DNA of 46,670 nt from Variovorax sp. E3 (GTDB lineage Bacteria; Pseudomonadota; Gammaproteobacteria; Burkholderiales; Burkholderiaceae_C): assembly GCF_016082275.1 (NCBI RefSeq), contig NZ_MOWM01000048.1:1-46670 (forward strand). Direction: 5' to 3'. The position numbers were made by a program, and so were the translations under genes. Of the stretch, positions 37,108 to 45,153 are shown in pieces; position 1 is the stretch's first letter; each line of letters starts with the position of its first letter. The notes under the pieces were generated by a model. That model saw nothing but the letters and a program-made list of their open reading frames with translations. It ran no database searches and was not told where the DNA came from.

Positions 37108-38099
37108 TCAGATGTCCAGCACCAGGCGCGCACCCTTGGCGCGCGAAATGCAGATCTGCATGACGTTGCCTTCCGCCTTCTCGCGGGCGGTGAGCACGTA
37201 GTCGCGGTGTTCGATCTCGCCTTCGAGCACGGGCACGGCGCACACGCCGCATTCGCCGCGCTTGCAGTCGAACATCGGGTCGCAGCCGTTCTCGATCAGG
37301 CAGTCGAGGATGCTCTGGTCGGCCGGCACCGTGAAGCGCTGGCCCGACTGGGCGAGCTCCACCTCGAAGGGCTGGTCGCCCGCTTCCGCCACCGGTTCGG
37401 TGAACAGCTCGAAGTGCACGCGGTCGTGTTCCCAGCCGCGCGCCTGGGTGCGCGCGAGCACGGCGTCGAGCATGACCTTGGGGCCGCAGACGTAGAGGCG
37501 GTCGCCCGCGGGGCAGTCGTCGAGCAGCGCGTCGATGTCGAGCGGGCCACCGGCTTCGGCGTCGGTGTGCACGCGCAGGTCGTCGCCGAGCAGGGTTTGG
37601 AGTTCGGGCAAAAAGGCCATCAGGTCGCGGCTGCGGCCGGCGTAGTGCATGCGCACGGCGGCGCCCTCGGCGCGGCGGCGCGCGGCCATGGTGGCGAGCG
37701 GCGTCACGCCGATGCCGCCGGCCACCAGCACCGAGCCGCCCGGGCCGGTGTGCAGCGGAAAGTCGTTCTTCGGCGCCTCGATGGCGAGGGTGTCGCCTTC
37801 TTTCAGCTGCTCATGCATGAAGCGCGAGCCGCCGCGGCCTTCGGCCTCCTTGCGCACGGCAATGACGTATTCCGTCGGCGCGTGGTGGCGTTGCGCGCGG
37901 TGCCGAAGTTGATGAGCGAGTAGTGGCGCCAGTCGGTCTTGCCGTCGGGCAGCGACACCTGCACGCGGATGTGCGCGCCGGCCGCGAAGCCGGGCAGCGC
38001 GCGGCCGTCCTCGGCGCGCAGGCGCAGCATGCGGATCAGCGGATTCAGCGGCTGCGCCTGGACAACGCGCAGTGAGAGGGTGGCTGTGGGTGCGGTCAT
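37108..38099 (-). CDS. iadC: FMN/[2Fe-2S] oxygenase reductase, one-base deletion near 37878
   Basis: The repaired protein has 330 residues. It transfers electrons from NAD(P)H to the Rieske oxygenase. The domain order is flavin-binding (RHYSLIN), NAD-binding (LVAGGIGVTPLATMA, LYVCGPKVMLDAV), then a C-terminal plant-type ferredoxin with CKRGECGVC and a later Cys in MQICIS. This is the phthalate-dioxygenase-reductase/VanB (class IA, FMN) layout, consistent with the FMN-type reductase IadC of Variovorax. At about 37870-37885 the frame breaks inside NATTRPTEYVIAV, and one extra C in GCCCGAC restores it. It lies 19 bases upstream of iadD. Confidence 0.86.
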
Positions 38100-38119
38100 C
38101 GTCGTCTTGTCTCGTCTCT

Positions 38120-39622
38120 TCAGGCCAGTGCGTGCTGCGCCAGCGCGGCCTGCAGCTTGTGGCCGTGTTCGTCGGCCAGCGCCGCGTCGCGCAGCTCGCG
38201 CAAGGTGGCCGGCGCCAGCGCCGCGCCGGCGCGCTCGACGGCGCGCATCACGGTGTCGTAGTTGCGGATGCCGCGTTCGTGCGTGTCGCTGTAGCCCTTC
38301 ACGAGCCGCTGGCACTGCGCCAGCTCCACGGCCAGTTCGGGGTTGCGCTGCGCGGTCGTGGCAATGCGTTGCAGCCACTCCTCGATGCGACGGTTCTCCT
38401 CGGCATAGCGCATGGTCGACAGGCGCCAGCGCTTGCATGCCGCCACGGTGCGCAGCATGAGGTAGCCGCGCAACGAGCTGGTCTGGATCACGCGGCCGTG
38501 CTGCGTGAAGCGCTCGACGAGCTTCTTGGGCATCGTCGAGCCCATGAGCCAGCGGCCGATGCCGCCGGGCAGCGTCTCGCAGATTTCCTGCAGGCGCGGA
38601 TGCATGTACTCGTTGATGGCCAGCACCTGGCCGGGCTGCACGCGCGCCTCGCCGCGCACGCGCTCGAAACGGGTGGCGCGGGTCTTCAGGGCCGCCACGC
38701 GGGCCGTGTCTTCATAGGACATCCACAGCGCCAGGTGGCGCGCGGTTTCGCGCAGCAGGCGGTGGTCGCCGGCCGGCAGCGCCGCAACGGCCGCCATGCG
38801 GTCGAGGTACAGGCCCGCATACGCCGGGTCCTGGTAGTCGATGAGGCGGCGCACGCCTTCGAGCAGCAGGTCTTGCGCGGCTTCCGGAAAATTGCGCTGC
38901 ACGCGCTCGACCAGCGCGCGCACGGCCGGATGGCGCGGCTGCGGGGCCGGTGCGGCCGCGGCGGCCTGCGCCGCGGGTTCGCCGTCGTCGCCGCCTTGCG
39001 CACGCTCGAACGCCGCGCCAAAGGCCTTCAGGCTGGGCTTCACGCCCACGCCGCCGCGCTCGATGGTCGCCTCGAACTGCGCCCGGCTGAACGGCAGCAC
39101 GCCCGAGCCCGCGAGCGCGCCGAACAGCACGGCGCTGATCACGCTGCCCGAAGCCTCGGCCGCCTGTGCCATGTCGAAGCGGATGAAGCGCTTGGCGGCT
39201 TTGCCCGTGTGCGCGAGCAACTGGCCGCTGTCGACCCGCCCGTCGCCGAGCGCGCTTTTCTCTGCGATGGAGAACACGCGGTGCGTCGAGGCGATCAGCG
39301 TGGTGCGGTCGCGCGTGACCAGGCCGCGCTGCACCGCGCGCCCCGCTTCCATGAGCTCGGACGCCAGCACCACGTCGACGTCGCCGGGCAGCGGCATCAG
39401 CGCGAGCACGGGCTTGCCGCCATCGGCGTCTGCCCGCACGGTCGGATACAGCTCGACGTAATAGATGGTCGCGCCGGTGCGCTGTGCCACGCCCGGCACC
39501 GACGTGGTCTGGGCCACATGGCCGTTGGCCTCGCCCATGTCGACGATCCAGTCGGCCAGCACGCCGCCGCCCTCCCCGCCCATGGCGAGGATCGCGATCT
39601 TGATGGGTTGCGCGGTGCTCAT
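38120..39622 (-). CDS. Indolepyruvate ferredoxin oxidoreductase-like subunit (gamma domain plus extension)
   Basis: A 500-residue partner of the alpha subunit encoded upstream. Residues 1 to about 200 are the gamma domain of 2-oxoacid:ferredoxin oxidoreductases (IKIAILAMGGEGGGVLADWIV, SVPGVAQRTGATIYYVEL, GDVDVVLASELMEAGRAVQRG), which binds CoA and helps reach the TPP site. The long C-terminal helical extension is typical of the 500-residue Burkholderiales form and has no known function. The start at 39622 follows the alpha stop by four bases. In this locus the likely 2-oxoacid is isatinate rather than indolepyruvate. It would be iadB by position. Confidence 0.83.
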   Translation of the reverse strand: MSTAQPIKIAILAMGGEGGGVLADWIVDMGEANGHVAQTTSVPGVAQRTGATIYYVELYPTVRADADGGKPVLALMPLPGDVDVVLASELMEAGRAVQRGLVTRDRTTLIASTHRVFSIAEKSALGDGRVDSGQLLAHTGKAAKRFIRFDMAQAAEASGSVISAVLFGALAGSGVLPFSRAQFEATIERGGVGVKPSLKAFGAAFERAQGGDDGEPAAQAAAAAPAPQPRHPAVRALVERVQRNFPEAAQDLLLEGVRRLIDYQDPAYAGLYLDRMAAVAALPAGDHRLLRETARHLALWMSYEDTARVAALKTRATRFERVRGEARVQPGQVLAINEYMHPRLQEICETLPGGIGRWLMGSTMPKKLVERFTQHGRVIQTSSLRGYLMLRTVAACKRWRLSTMRYAEENRRIEEWLQRIATTAQRNPELAVELAQCQRLVKGYSDTHERGIRNYDTVMRAVERAGAALAPATLRELRDAALADEHGHKLQAALAQHALA

Positions 39623-39626
39623 GGTT

Positions 39627-41819
39627 TCAGAACGCATAGGCTTCGCGCCGGCGTGCTTCACCGCGCTGCAGCCAGCCGATGACGGCGGCGCGCACGCGTT
39701 CGCGCAGCATGTCCCAGCGGCTCGGGTTGCTAACGATCTGCGCCTTGTAGAACGAAGGGCACAGCACGGCGGCATGCGAGACCTCGCCGCACACGCCGCA
39801 ACCCACGCAGCTGTCGAGCACGGTCGCGACGGGGTCGGTGCGCAGCGGGTCGGGGTTGGGCTTGATCGACAGCGACGGGCAGCCCGACAGGCGGATGCAC
39901 GAGTGGTCGCCGGTGCAGGTGTCGGAATCGACGCCGAACTTCTCGCGCACCATGCGCTTGCCGTCGGCGATGGCCTTGCGCACCAGCGGCTTCTCGCGCC
40001 GCTGCTTGTTGAGCATGCATTCCGACTGCGCGATCAGCACCTTGGGGCCCTTGGCCTGGGTGGTGAGCGCTTCTTTCAGCGCGTCGCGCATGCCGGCCAC
40101 GTCGTAGGTGCGGCGCAGTGTCTTGACCCACTCGACGCCCACGCCGCGCACGGCGCGCTCGATCTCGTGGCCGGTGCTGCGCGTCTTGTTGACGGCGTTC
40201 GACGAAAGAATGTCCTGCCCGCCCGTGGCCGAGGTGTAGTTGTTGTCGACGACGATGGTGAGGTTGTCGCTCTTGTTGAACACCGCGTTGGCCACGCCGC
40301 TCGTGAGCCCGTTGTGCCAGAAGCCGCCGTCGCCCATCATCGAGATCGCGCGCTTGCCGGCCGGCGCGTTGAGCGCGGAAGCGCCCGCGCCGCCCAGGCC
40401 GTAGCCCATGGTGGTGTTGCCGATGTTGAAGGGCGGCAGGATCGAGAACAGGTGGCAGCCGATGTCTGCGCTCACGTGGTGCGCACCGAGTTCGCGCTCG
40501 ACCAGCTTCATCGCGCTGAAGATCGGGCGCTCGGGGCAGCCGGTGCAAAAACCCGGCGGGCGTGCATGGACCACCTCGCCCAGCGCGGTGGAAGGCAATG
40601 CGGGCTCGGGCGCCGCATCGACGCCGACCGCGGCGACTTCCATCAACGGGATCACCTTGCGCACGGGCGCCGGCACGGGTTGCGGCGCGAGGCGGCCGTA
40701 GTGTTCGCAGAAGCTGCGCGCGCCCTTCAGCAATTCGGCGGCGGTGTACTCGCCGGCCACCGGCAGCATGTCCTTGCCGTGCAGCGCGGTCGCCGAGCCG
40801 GCCTGGCGCAGGATGGTCGCGAGGTTCTGCTCGACGAAGTTGGGCTGCCCCTCTTCCACGATCAGCACCGCGCGCTTGCCTTCGCAGAAGCGGATGACCT
40901 CGCTCTCGATGACCGGGTACGCCACGTTCATCACATACAGCGGCACCTGCGTGTTGCCGTACACGTCGGCCAGGCCCAGGCGCTCGAGCGCGCGCAGCAG
41001 CGTGTTGTAGCTGCCGCCCTGCACGATGATGCCGATGTCGTCGGCGTCTTCCGAGAAGAACTCGTTGAGTTGGCGCTCCTCGATGAAGCGCACGGCGGCA
41101 GGCCAGCGGTCCTTCACCTTCTCTTGCTCGTGCACGAAGCTCGCGGGCGGCAGCACGATGCGGCCGACGTCGCGTTGCGGGTTCTCGAGCGCTTCTTTCA
41201 GCGTGAATTTGGCGCGCTTGTTGTCGCCCGCGATGAAGTGGCCGTGCACGTGACACGCACGGATGCGCAGCTGCAGCATCACGGGCGTGTTGCTGGCCTC
41301 CGAGAGATCGAAGCCCTGCTTCACCGCGTCGACGATGCTCGGCAGGTTGGGGCGCGGGTCGAGCAGCCAGATCTGCGACTTCATCGCGAAGGCATGGCTG
41401 CGCTCCTGCATGATCGACGAGCCCTCGCCGTAGTCCTCGCCCACGATGATGAGCGCGCCACCGGTGACGCCGCCCGATGCCAGGTTGGCCAGCGCGTCGG
41501 ACGCGACGTTGGTGCCCACGGTGGCCTTGAAGGTGACGGCGCCGCGCAGCGGGTAGTTGACCGATGCCGCCAGCGTGGCCGCGGCAGTGGCTTCGCTGGC
41601 GCTGTTCTCGAAGCGGATGCCCTGTTCGGCCAGGATGTCCTGCGCATCGGCCAGCACGTCCATCAGGTGCGAGATGGGCGCGCCCTGGTAGCCCGCCACA
41701 TAGGAAACCCCGGATTCGAGCAGGGCCTTGGTGACGGCCAGAATGCCCTCTCCACGAAACACATCTCCGCCAGAAAGCCGCAGCTTCTTGACTTCTTCGA
41801 CGAACGAACGCTCAGCCAT
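39627..41819 (-). CDS. Indolepyruvate ferredoxin oxidoreductase-like alpha subunit (TPP and Fe-S)
   Basis: A 730-residue first gene of the operon. The N-terminal half is the pyrimidine-binding and transketolase-C region (GYQGAPISHLMDVL, FENSASEATAAATLAASV). The middle has the TPP-binding motif GDGGFWHNGLTSGVANAVFNKSDNLTIVVDNN preceded by CTGCPERP. The C-terminus has two [4Fe-4S] motifs (CTGDHSCIRLSGCPSL and CVGCGVCGEVSHAAVLCPSF). The reaction is oxidative decarboxylation of an aryl 2-oxoacid to acyl-CoA with reduction of ferredoxin. AAGGA precedes the start at 41819. Isatinate (2-aminophenylglyoxylate) is the substrate I infer from the neighbouring isatin hydrolase. It would be iadA by position. 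Confidence 0.85.
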   Translation of the reverse strand: MAERSFVEEVKKLRLSGGDVFRGEGILAVTKALLESGVSYVAGYQGAPISHLMDVLADAQDILAEQGIRFENSASEATAAATLAASVNYPLRGAVTFKATVGTNVASDALANLASGGVTGGALIIVGEDYGEGSSIMQERSHAFAMKSQIWLLDPRPNLPSIVDAVKQGFDLSEASNTPVMLQLRIRACHVHGHFIAGDNKRAKFTLKEALENPQRDVGRIVLPPASFVHEQEKVKDRWPAAVRFIEERQLNEFFSEDADDIGIIVQGGSYNTLLRALERLGLADVYGNTQVPLYVMNVAYPVIESEVIRFCEGKRAVLIVEEGQPNFVEQNLATILRQAGSATALHGKDMLPVAGEYTAAELLKGARSFCEHYGRLAPQPVPAPVRKVIPLMEVAAVGVDAAPEPALPSTALGEVVHARPPGFCTGCPERPIFSAMKLVERELGAHHVSADIGCHLFSILPPFNIGNTTMGYGLGGAGASALNAPAGKRAISMMGDGGFWHNGLTSGVANAVFNKSDNLTIVVDNNYTSATGGQDILSSNAVNKTRSTGHEIERAVRGVGVEWVKTLRRTYDVAGMRDALKEALTTQAKGPKVLIAQSECMLNKQRREKPLVRKAIADGKRMVREKFGVDSDTCTGDHSCIRLSGCPSLSIKPNPDPLRTDPVATVLDSCVGCGVCGEVSHAAVLCPSFYKAQIVSNPSRWDMLRERVRAAVIGWLQRGEARRREAYAF

Positions 41820-41877
41820 GTGGGTCCTTGTTCTCTATCGTGGGAGGATGGGCATCAGTTGCCACATCACGCTTCCT

Positions 41878-41906
41878 ATAATGTTGACAAATGAATGTAT
41901 CCACAA
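41878..41906 (-). promoter_or_regulatory. Predicted sigma-70 promoter of the auxin operon
   Basis: On the minus strand -35 TTGTGG (41906-41901), a 17-base spacer, -10 CATTAT (41883-41878). The transcript would start about 50-55 bases before the first gene at 41819. The -35 box and much of the spacer lie under the 20-bp palindrome. Confidence 0.55.
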
Positions 41907-41910
41907 TCAT
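41891..41910. promoter_or_regulatory. 20-bp palindromic operator between iadR and the auxin operon
   Basis: ATGAATGT (41891-41898) and ACAATCAT (41903-41910) are inverted repeats with one mismatch and a 4-base ATCC spacer. Size and symmetry fit a MarR dimer site. It covers the -35 box of the operon promoter and lies 14 bases before the iadR start, so bound repressor would shut both genes off. Confidence 0.7.
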
Positions 41911-41924
41911 GAATTACCCTAGAC

Positions 41925-42440
41925 ATGCAAACAGCGTGCCCGACACATGCGCGGGGTGCGTTCGTGGCTGAAGCGCAGGCTCCTTCGCATCGCTTCGTCG
42001 ACGACTACCTGCCGGCGCTGCTGGCGCAGGCCAGCCAGTTGATTTCGTCGGAGTTCCACGAGGTCGCGCGGCAGCAGGGCTTCTCGGTGTCGGAGTGGCG
42101 CGTGATGGCGTCTCTTGCAGGCAGCGAGCCCGTCAGCATCGGCCAGCTCGCGCAGGTGACGGTGACCAAGCAACCGACGGTGACGCGCCTGCTCGACCGC
42201 ATGGAAGCGCGCGGTCAGGTCGAGCGCCTGCCCCACGAAAGTGATCGCCGCATCACGCTGGTGCGCATCACGCGCAAGGGGCTGAAGGCGGTCGAGCACC
42301 TGATGGAACTCGCGCGCGACCATGAGCGCCGCGTGCTCGAACCCTTCGGCCTGCGGCGCGCCGAAGAGCTCAAGCAGACGCTGCGGCAGATGATCGACCT
42401 GCACGTGCACGTACCCGTCGGAGGGCCAGAGGAAGACTGA
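41925..42440 (+). CDS. iadR: MarR-family repressor of the auxin operon
   Basis: A 171-residue MarR winged-helix protein, divergent from the auxin operon. Core helices and reader helix are FSVSEWRVMASLAGSEPVS and TVTKQPTVTRLLDRMEARG. The wing is LPHESDRRITLVRITRKG, with the conserved Asp-x-Arg. The Variovorax operon MarR is published to bind IAA, releasing repression. I assign that role from divergence, the operator in between and the locus identity. The start is uncertain: the ATG at 41925 lacks a Shine-Dalgarno site, and a GTG at 41964 would give a shorter protein beginning AEAQAPSHRF. Confidence 0.8.
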   Translation: MQTACPTHARGAFVAEAQAPSHRFVDDYLPALLAQASQLISSEFHEVARQQGFSVSEWRVMASLAGSEPVSIGQLAQVTVTKQPTVTRLLDRMEARGQVERLPHESDRRITLVRITRKGLKAVEHLMELARDHERRVLEPFGLRRAEELKQTLRQMIDLHVHVPVGGPEED

Positions 42441-42447
42441 AGGATGG

Positions 42448-42470
42448 GCGCGCGCCGTTCGCGCGCGCTT
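42448..42470. terminator. Hairpin between convergent iadR and quinone oxidoreductase genes
   Basis: GCGCGCG and CGCGCGC arms around CCGTT lie in the 32-base gap between the two convergent genes, followed by a weak TTCTTC tail on the plus strand. It may terminate both directions inefficiently. Confidence 0.4.
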
Positions 42471-42472
42471 CT

Positions 42473-43356
42473 TCAGAGACGAGGCACGAGCACGGCGCGG
42501 CCGCGATGGCCGCGCTGCGTGATCCAGCCGAGCGCGGCTGCCGCGTCCGCCAACGCGAACGGCTGTACGTCGAGATGCAGGCGGCCATCGGCCAGCCTTG
42601 CCAGCAGATCGGGCGCGGCGGCACGGCCTTCTGATTCACGTCGAAACATGTTCAGGGGCAGCAACGCCACATCGCGTTGCAGGAAGTGAGCAATGTCCAG
42701 CCGCAGCGTCGGGCCGGCGGTGTAGCCGACCAGCACGGCGCGTCCGCCGGGGCGCACGGCAGGCAGGACTTTCGCGAGCACATCGCCGCCCACCGTATCG
42801 ATCAGCAGATCCGCGCTGGCCATTGAAGGTGGCTCGGCAGCCGGATCTACCGCCACGGCTTCGCAGCCTGCCTCACGCGCGAGTTGCACCACGAGCGAGC
42901 CCACGGCACCGCTCGCGCCGGTCACGAGCACCTGCTCGCCGGCTTGCAGCTTCGCGACTTCGTGCAGCGCCACCCATGCCGATGTCGTCGGTGAAAAGAA
43001 CGCCGCGCCGAGCGTCATCGGCACGCCGTCCGGCAACAGGCCCAGCGCTTCGTCGGGCGCATCGATCTGCTCGCACCAGGTGCCGTCGAAGAGCGTGCCC
43101 AGGCCGCTGCCGCGCAGCCACACGCGTTGGCCGACGTCGTAGCGTTCACTCGCGATGACGACGCCCGCCGCCTCGCGCCCGGCGTGTAAGGCAACGGCGG
43201 ATGCCGCAGGAAGCTGCCGCGCCACACCGTGCGATCGATGTGGCCGACCGTCGCGGCCTCCATCCGCACGAGCGTGCGGCCCGGCCTTGCGAGCGGGTCG
43301 GCCACCTCTTCGAGCACCGGCACCGCGTCGAAGCCGTGAATGCGAACGGCCTTCAT
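42473..43356 (-). CDS. MDR-family NADPH:quinone oxidoreductase/zinc-free alcohol dehydrogenase-like, one-base deletion near 43178
   Basis: The repaired protein has 294 residues, last gene of the four-gene flank operon. It starts MKAVRIHGFDAVPVLEE, has the GroES-like fold and the NAD(P) motif VTGASGAVGSLVVQLAREAG, and ends with VLVPRL. No zinc ligands are visible, so quinone or enoyl reduction is more likely than alcohol oxidation. It is shorter than typical quinone oxidoreductases (about 325 residues). The frame breaks at about 43172-43184 inside YTPGREAAGVV, and one added C restores it. It overlaps the hydrolase stop by ATGA. Confidence 0.8.
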
Positions 43357-44153
43357 CGCAGCGTCGCCAGAAAGTCGAGCACCGTGCGCGCGAAGGCGTC
43401 GGGCATCTGGTCGGGCAGCGGCACCATGCCGCCTTCGATGTCGACGATGCGTGCGTGCGGCAGCTGGTGCCGCAGCTCCGCGGCATGCGGCGCGGCGAAC
43501 GGGTCGTCGGTGGCGCGCACGATCAGCGTGGGCTGTTTGACGGTGCCGATGCGGTCTTCCATGCGGTACGACGCCACGGCGCGGTGGCCTGCCTCGACAT
43601 GTGCGACCTTCAATGCGTCTCGCACGAAGGCTTCGAGCAGATCGGGGCGGCCCGGCGGGTAGAAGCCCTGGCGCTTCTGCCACAGCGCCGCGAGATGCGT
43701 GCCGTCTTCACTCGGAGCGACCTCGTCGATGGGCGGCCGCTGCGCGCGCGCCAGCCGAAATGCTTCGTCGGTGAAAGGCGTCGATGACAGCACGAGGCTG
43801 CGGACGCGATCGGGGAATGCCGCAGCCAGCTCGACCGCCACGACACCGCCCGTGTGATGGCCGACCAAGTCGGCCTGCCGGATGTTCAGCGCATCGAGCA
43901 ATTCGCAGGCGACACGCGCCCATTGCGCGATGCTCGCGGGCACGCCGCCGTCTTCGGAATCACCGAAGCCGGCCGTGTCCATCGCGATGGTCCGCCGATG
44001 CGCGCCGAGCAGCGGCAGCACCGCGCGGTACTCGGCCCAGCTGCGCGGCGACTGGTGCAGCAGCAGCACGGGCGGCGCGCTTGCCTCGCCGCACGCCGCG
44101 TAGTGCACCTGCCCCACCGACAGGTCCGCGAAGGCGCGGCGAATGGCGGTCAT
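43353..44153 (-). CDS. Alpha/beta-fold hydrolase with histidine at the nucleophile elbow
   Basis: A 266-residue alpha/beta hydrolase. The oxyanion region is LLHQSPRSW, the acid residue is probably Asp in DTAGFGDSED or RATDDPFA, and the elbow reads GHHTGG. That places His where Ser, Asp or Cys is expected in G-x-Nuc-x-G. Either the family uses another mechanism or this member is not a classical hydrolase. The start at 44153 overlaps the upstream dehydrogenase stop (ATGA). The second gene pair of the operon suggests it acts on a hydroxyacyl/keto product. The family call is firm, the function is open. Confidence 0.78.
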   Translation of the reverse strand: MTAIRRAFADLSVGQVHYAACGEASAPPVLLLHQSPRSWAEYRAVLPLLGAHRRTIAMDTAGFGDSEDGGVPASIAQWARVACELLDALNIRQADLVGHHTGGVVAVELAAAFPDRVRSLVLSSTPFTDEAFRLARAQRPPIDEVAPSEDGTHLAALWQKRQGFYPPGRPDLLEAFVRDALKVAHVEAGHRAVASYRMEDRIGTVKQPTLIVRATDDPFAAPHAAELRHQLPHARIVDIEGGMVPLPDQMPDAFARTVLDFLATLR

Positions 44154-45153
44154 GACAAGGTCTCGTCGGCCGGTGCGCGCCACAGGCCCGCGTGCCGCAG
44201 TTCGCCGAGCGTGCGCGAGAGCACGTCGCGCCGGTAGGCGGCAACGTCGCGGCCTCGTAGTCGTAGAAGCCGCTGCCGCTCTTGAGGCCGAGCCGCCCTT
44301 CCTCGACCATGCGCCCGACGATGGCGGGCGCGGTGTAGCGGCCCTTGTCGAGCGAGACCGACATCTCGCGGCTCGCGTGATGGAGGATGTCGCAGCCGCC
44401 GAAGTCGATGAACTCGACCACGCCCAGCGCCGCGAAGCGCAGGCCCAGGCCGTAGCGCGTGGCCTTGTCGATTTCTTCGGCGGTGGCGGCGCCCTCCTCG
44501 ATCATTCGCGCGGCCTCGTTCATCACCAGCGCCTGCAGGCGCGGCACGATGTAGCCGGGCGATGCGCCGCAGACCACGGGCAGCTTGCCGATCTGTTCCA
44601 TCAGCGCCTTGGTGCGCGCGAGCACGGCGGCGTCGGTGCCGGGGTGGCAACTGAGTTCGACCACCGGAATCACATACGCCGGGTTGAGCCAGTGCATGTT
44701 GAGGAAGCGCTCCGGCAGCCGCACGATCGCGGCCAGCTGCGTCACGAGGATGCTGCTGGTGGTCGAGGTGAGGATCGCATCGTCGCGGCAATCGCGGTTG
44801 ATCTGCGCGAAGGCTTCGCGCTTGGCCTCCATGGTTTCGGGCACGCCTTCGAACACGAGTTCGGCGGCGGCCAATGCCTGCGGAGCGGCTTCGGCGTTGA
44901 CGTATTCCACGCGCGCGGCAATGCGCTCGATCTGCGACGCATCGATCACGCCGAGTTGCGCAAGGCCCGAGAGGCTGGCTTCGATCTCGGCCTTTGCTTC
45001 GTCGCGCAGGCGCTGCCAGGCGTCGGCACTGCGCCGGCGCAGGTCGATCAGCGCGATGCGGTGGCCGGCGTAGGCGAACGCGATCGCGATGCCGCGCCCC
45101 ATGCGGCCCGCGCCGACGGCGGCGAAGCGGGGCGGCGCGGCGTCATTCGCCAT
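44150..45153 (-). CDS. 3-hydroxyacyl-CoA dehydrogenase family protein, one-base deletion near 44252
   Basis: The repaired protein has 334 residues. The N-terminal NAD-binding motif is VGAGRMGRGIAIAFAYAG. TSTTSSILVTQLA and the catalytic-His segment NMHWLNPAYVIPVVEL follow, then SPGYIVPRLQALVMNEAARM and the dimerisation domain. It resembles the stand-alone 3-hydroxyacyl-CoA/L-carnitine/gulonate dehydrogenase group. The frame breaks at about 44248-44256 after SGFYDYE, and one added G or C restores the last ~30 residues. It overlaps the opine-dehydrogenase-like gene upstream by 11 bases. Confidence 0.83.

Noticed and set aside
16433..42440. An iac-type auxin pathway
   Set aside because: No IacA-type flavin monooxygenase or other iac signature genes are present; the Rieske-based set is of the iad type.
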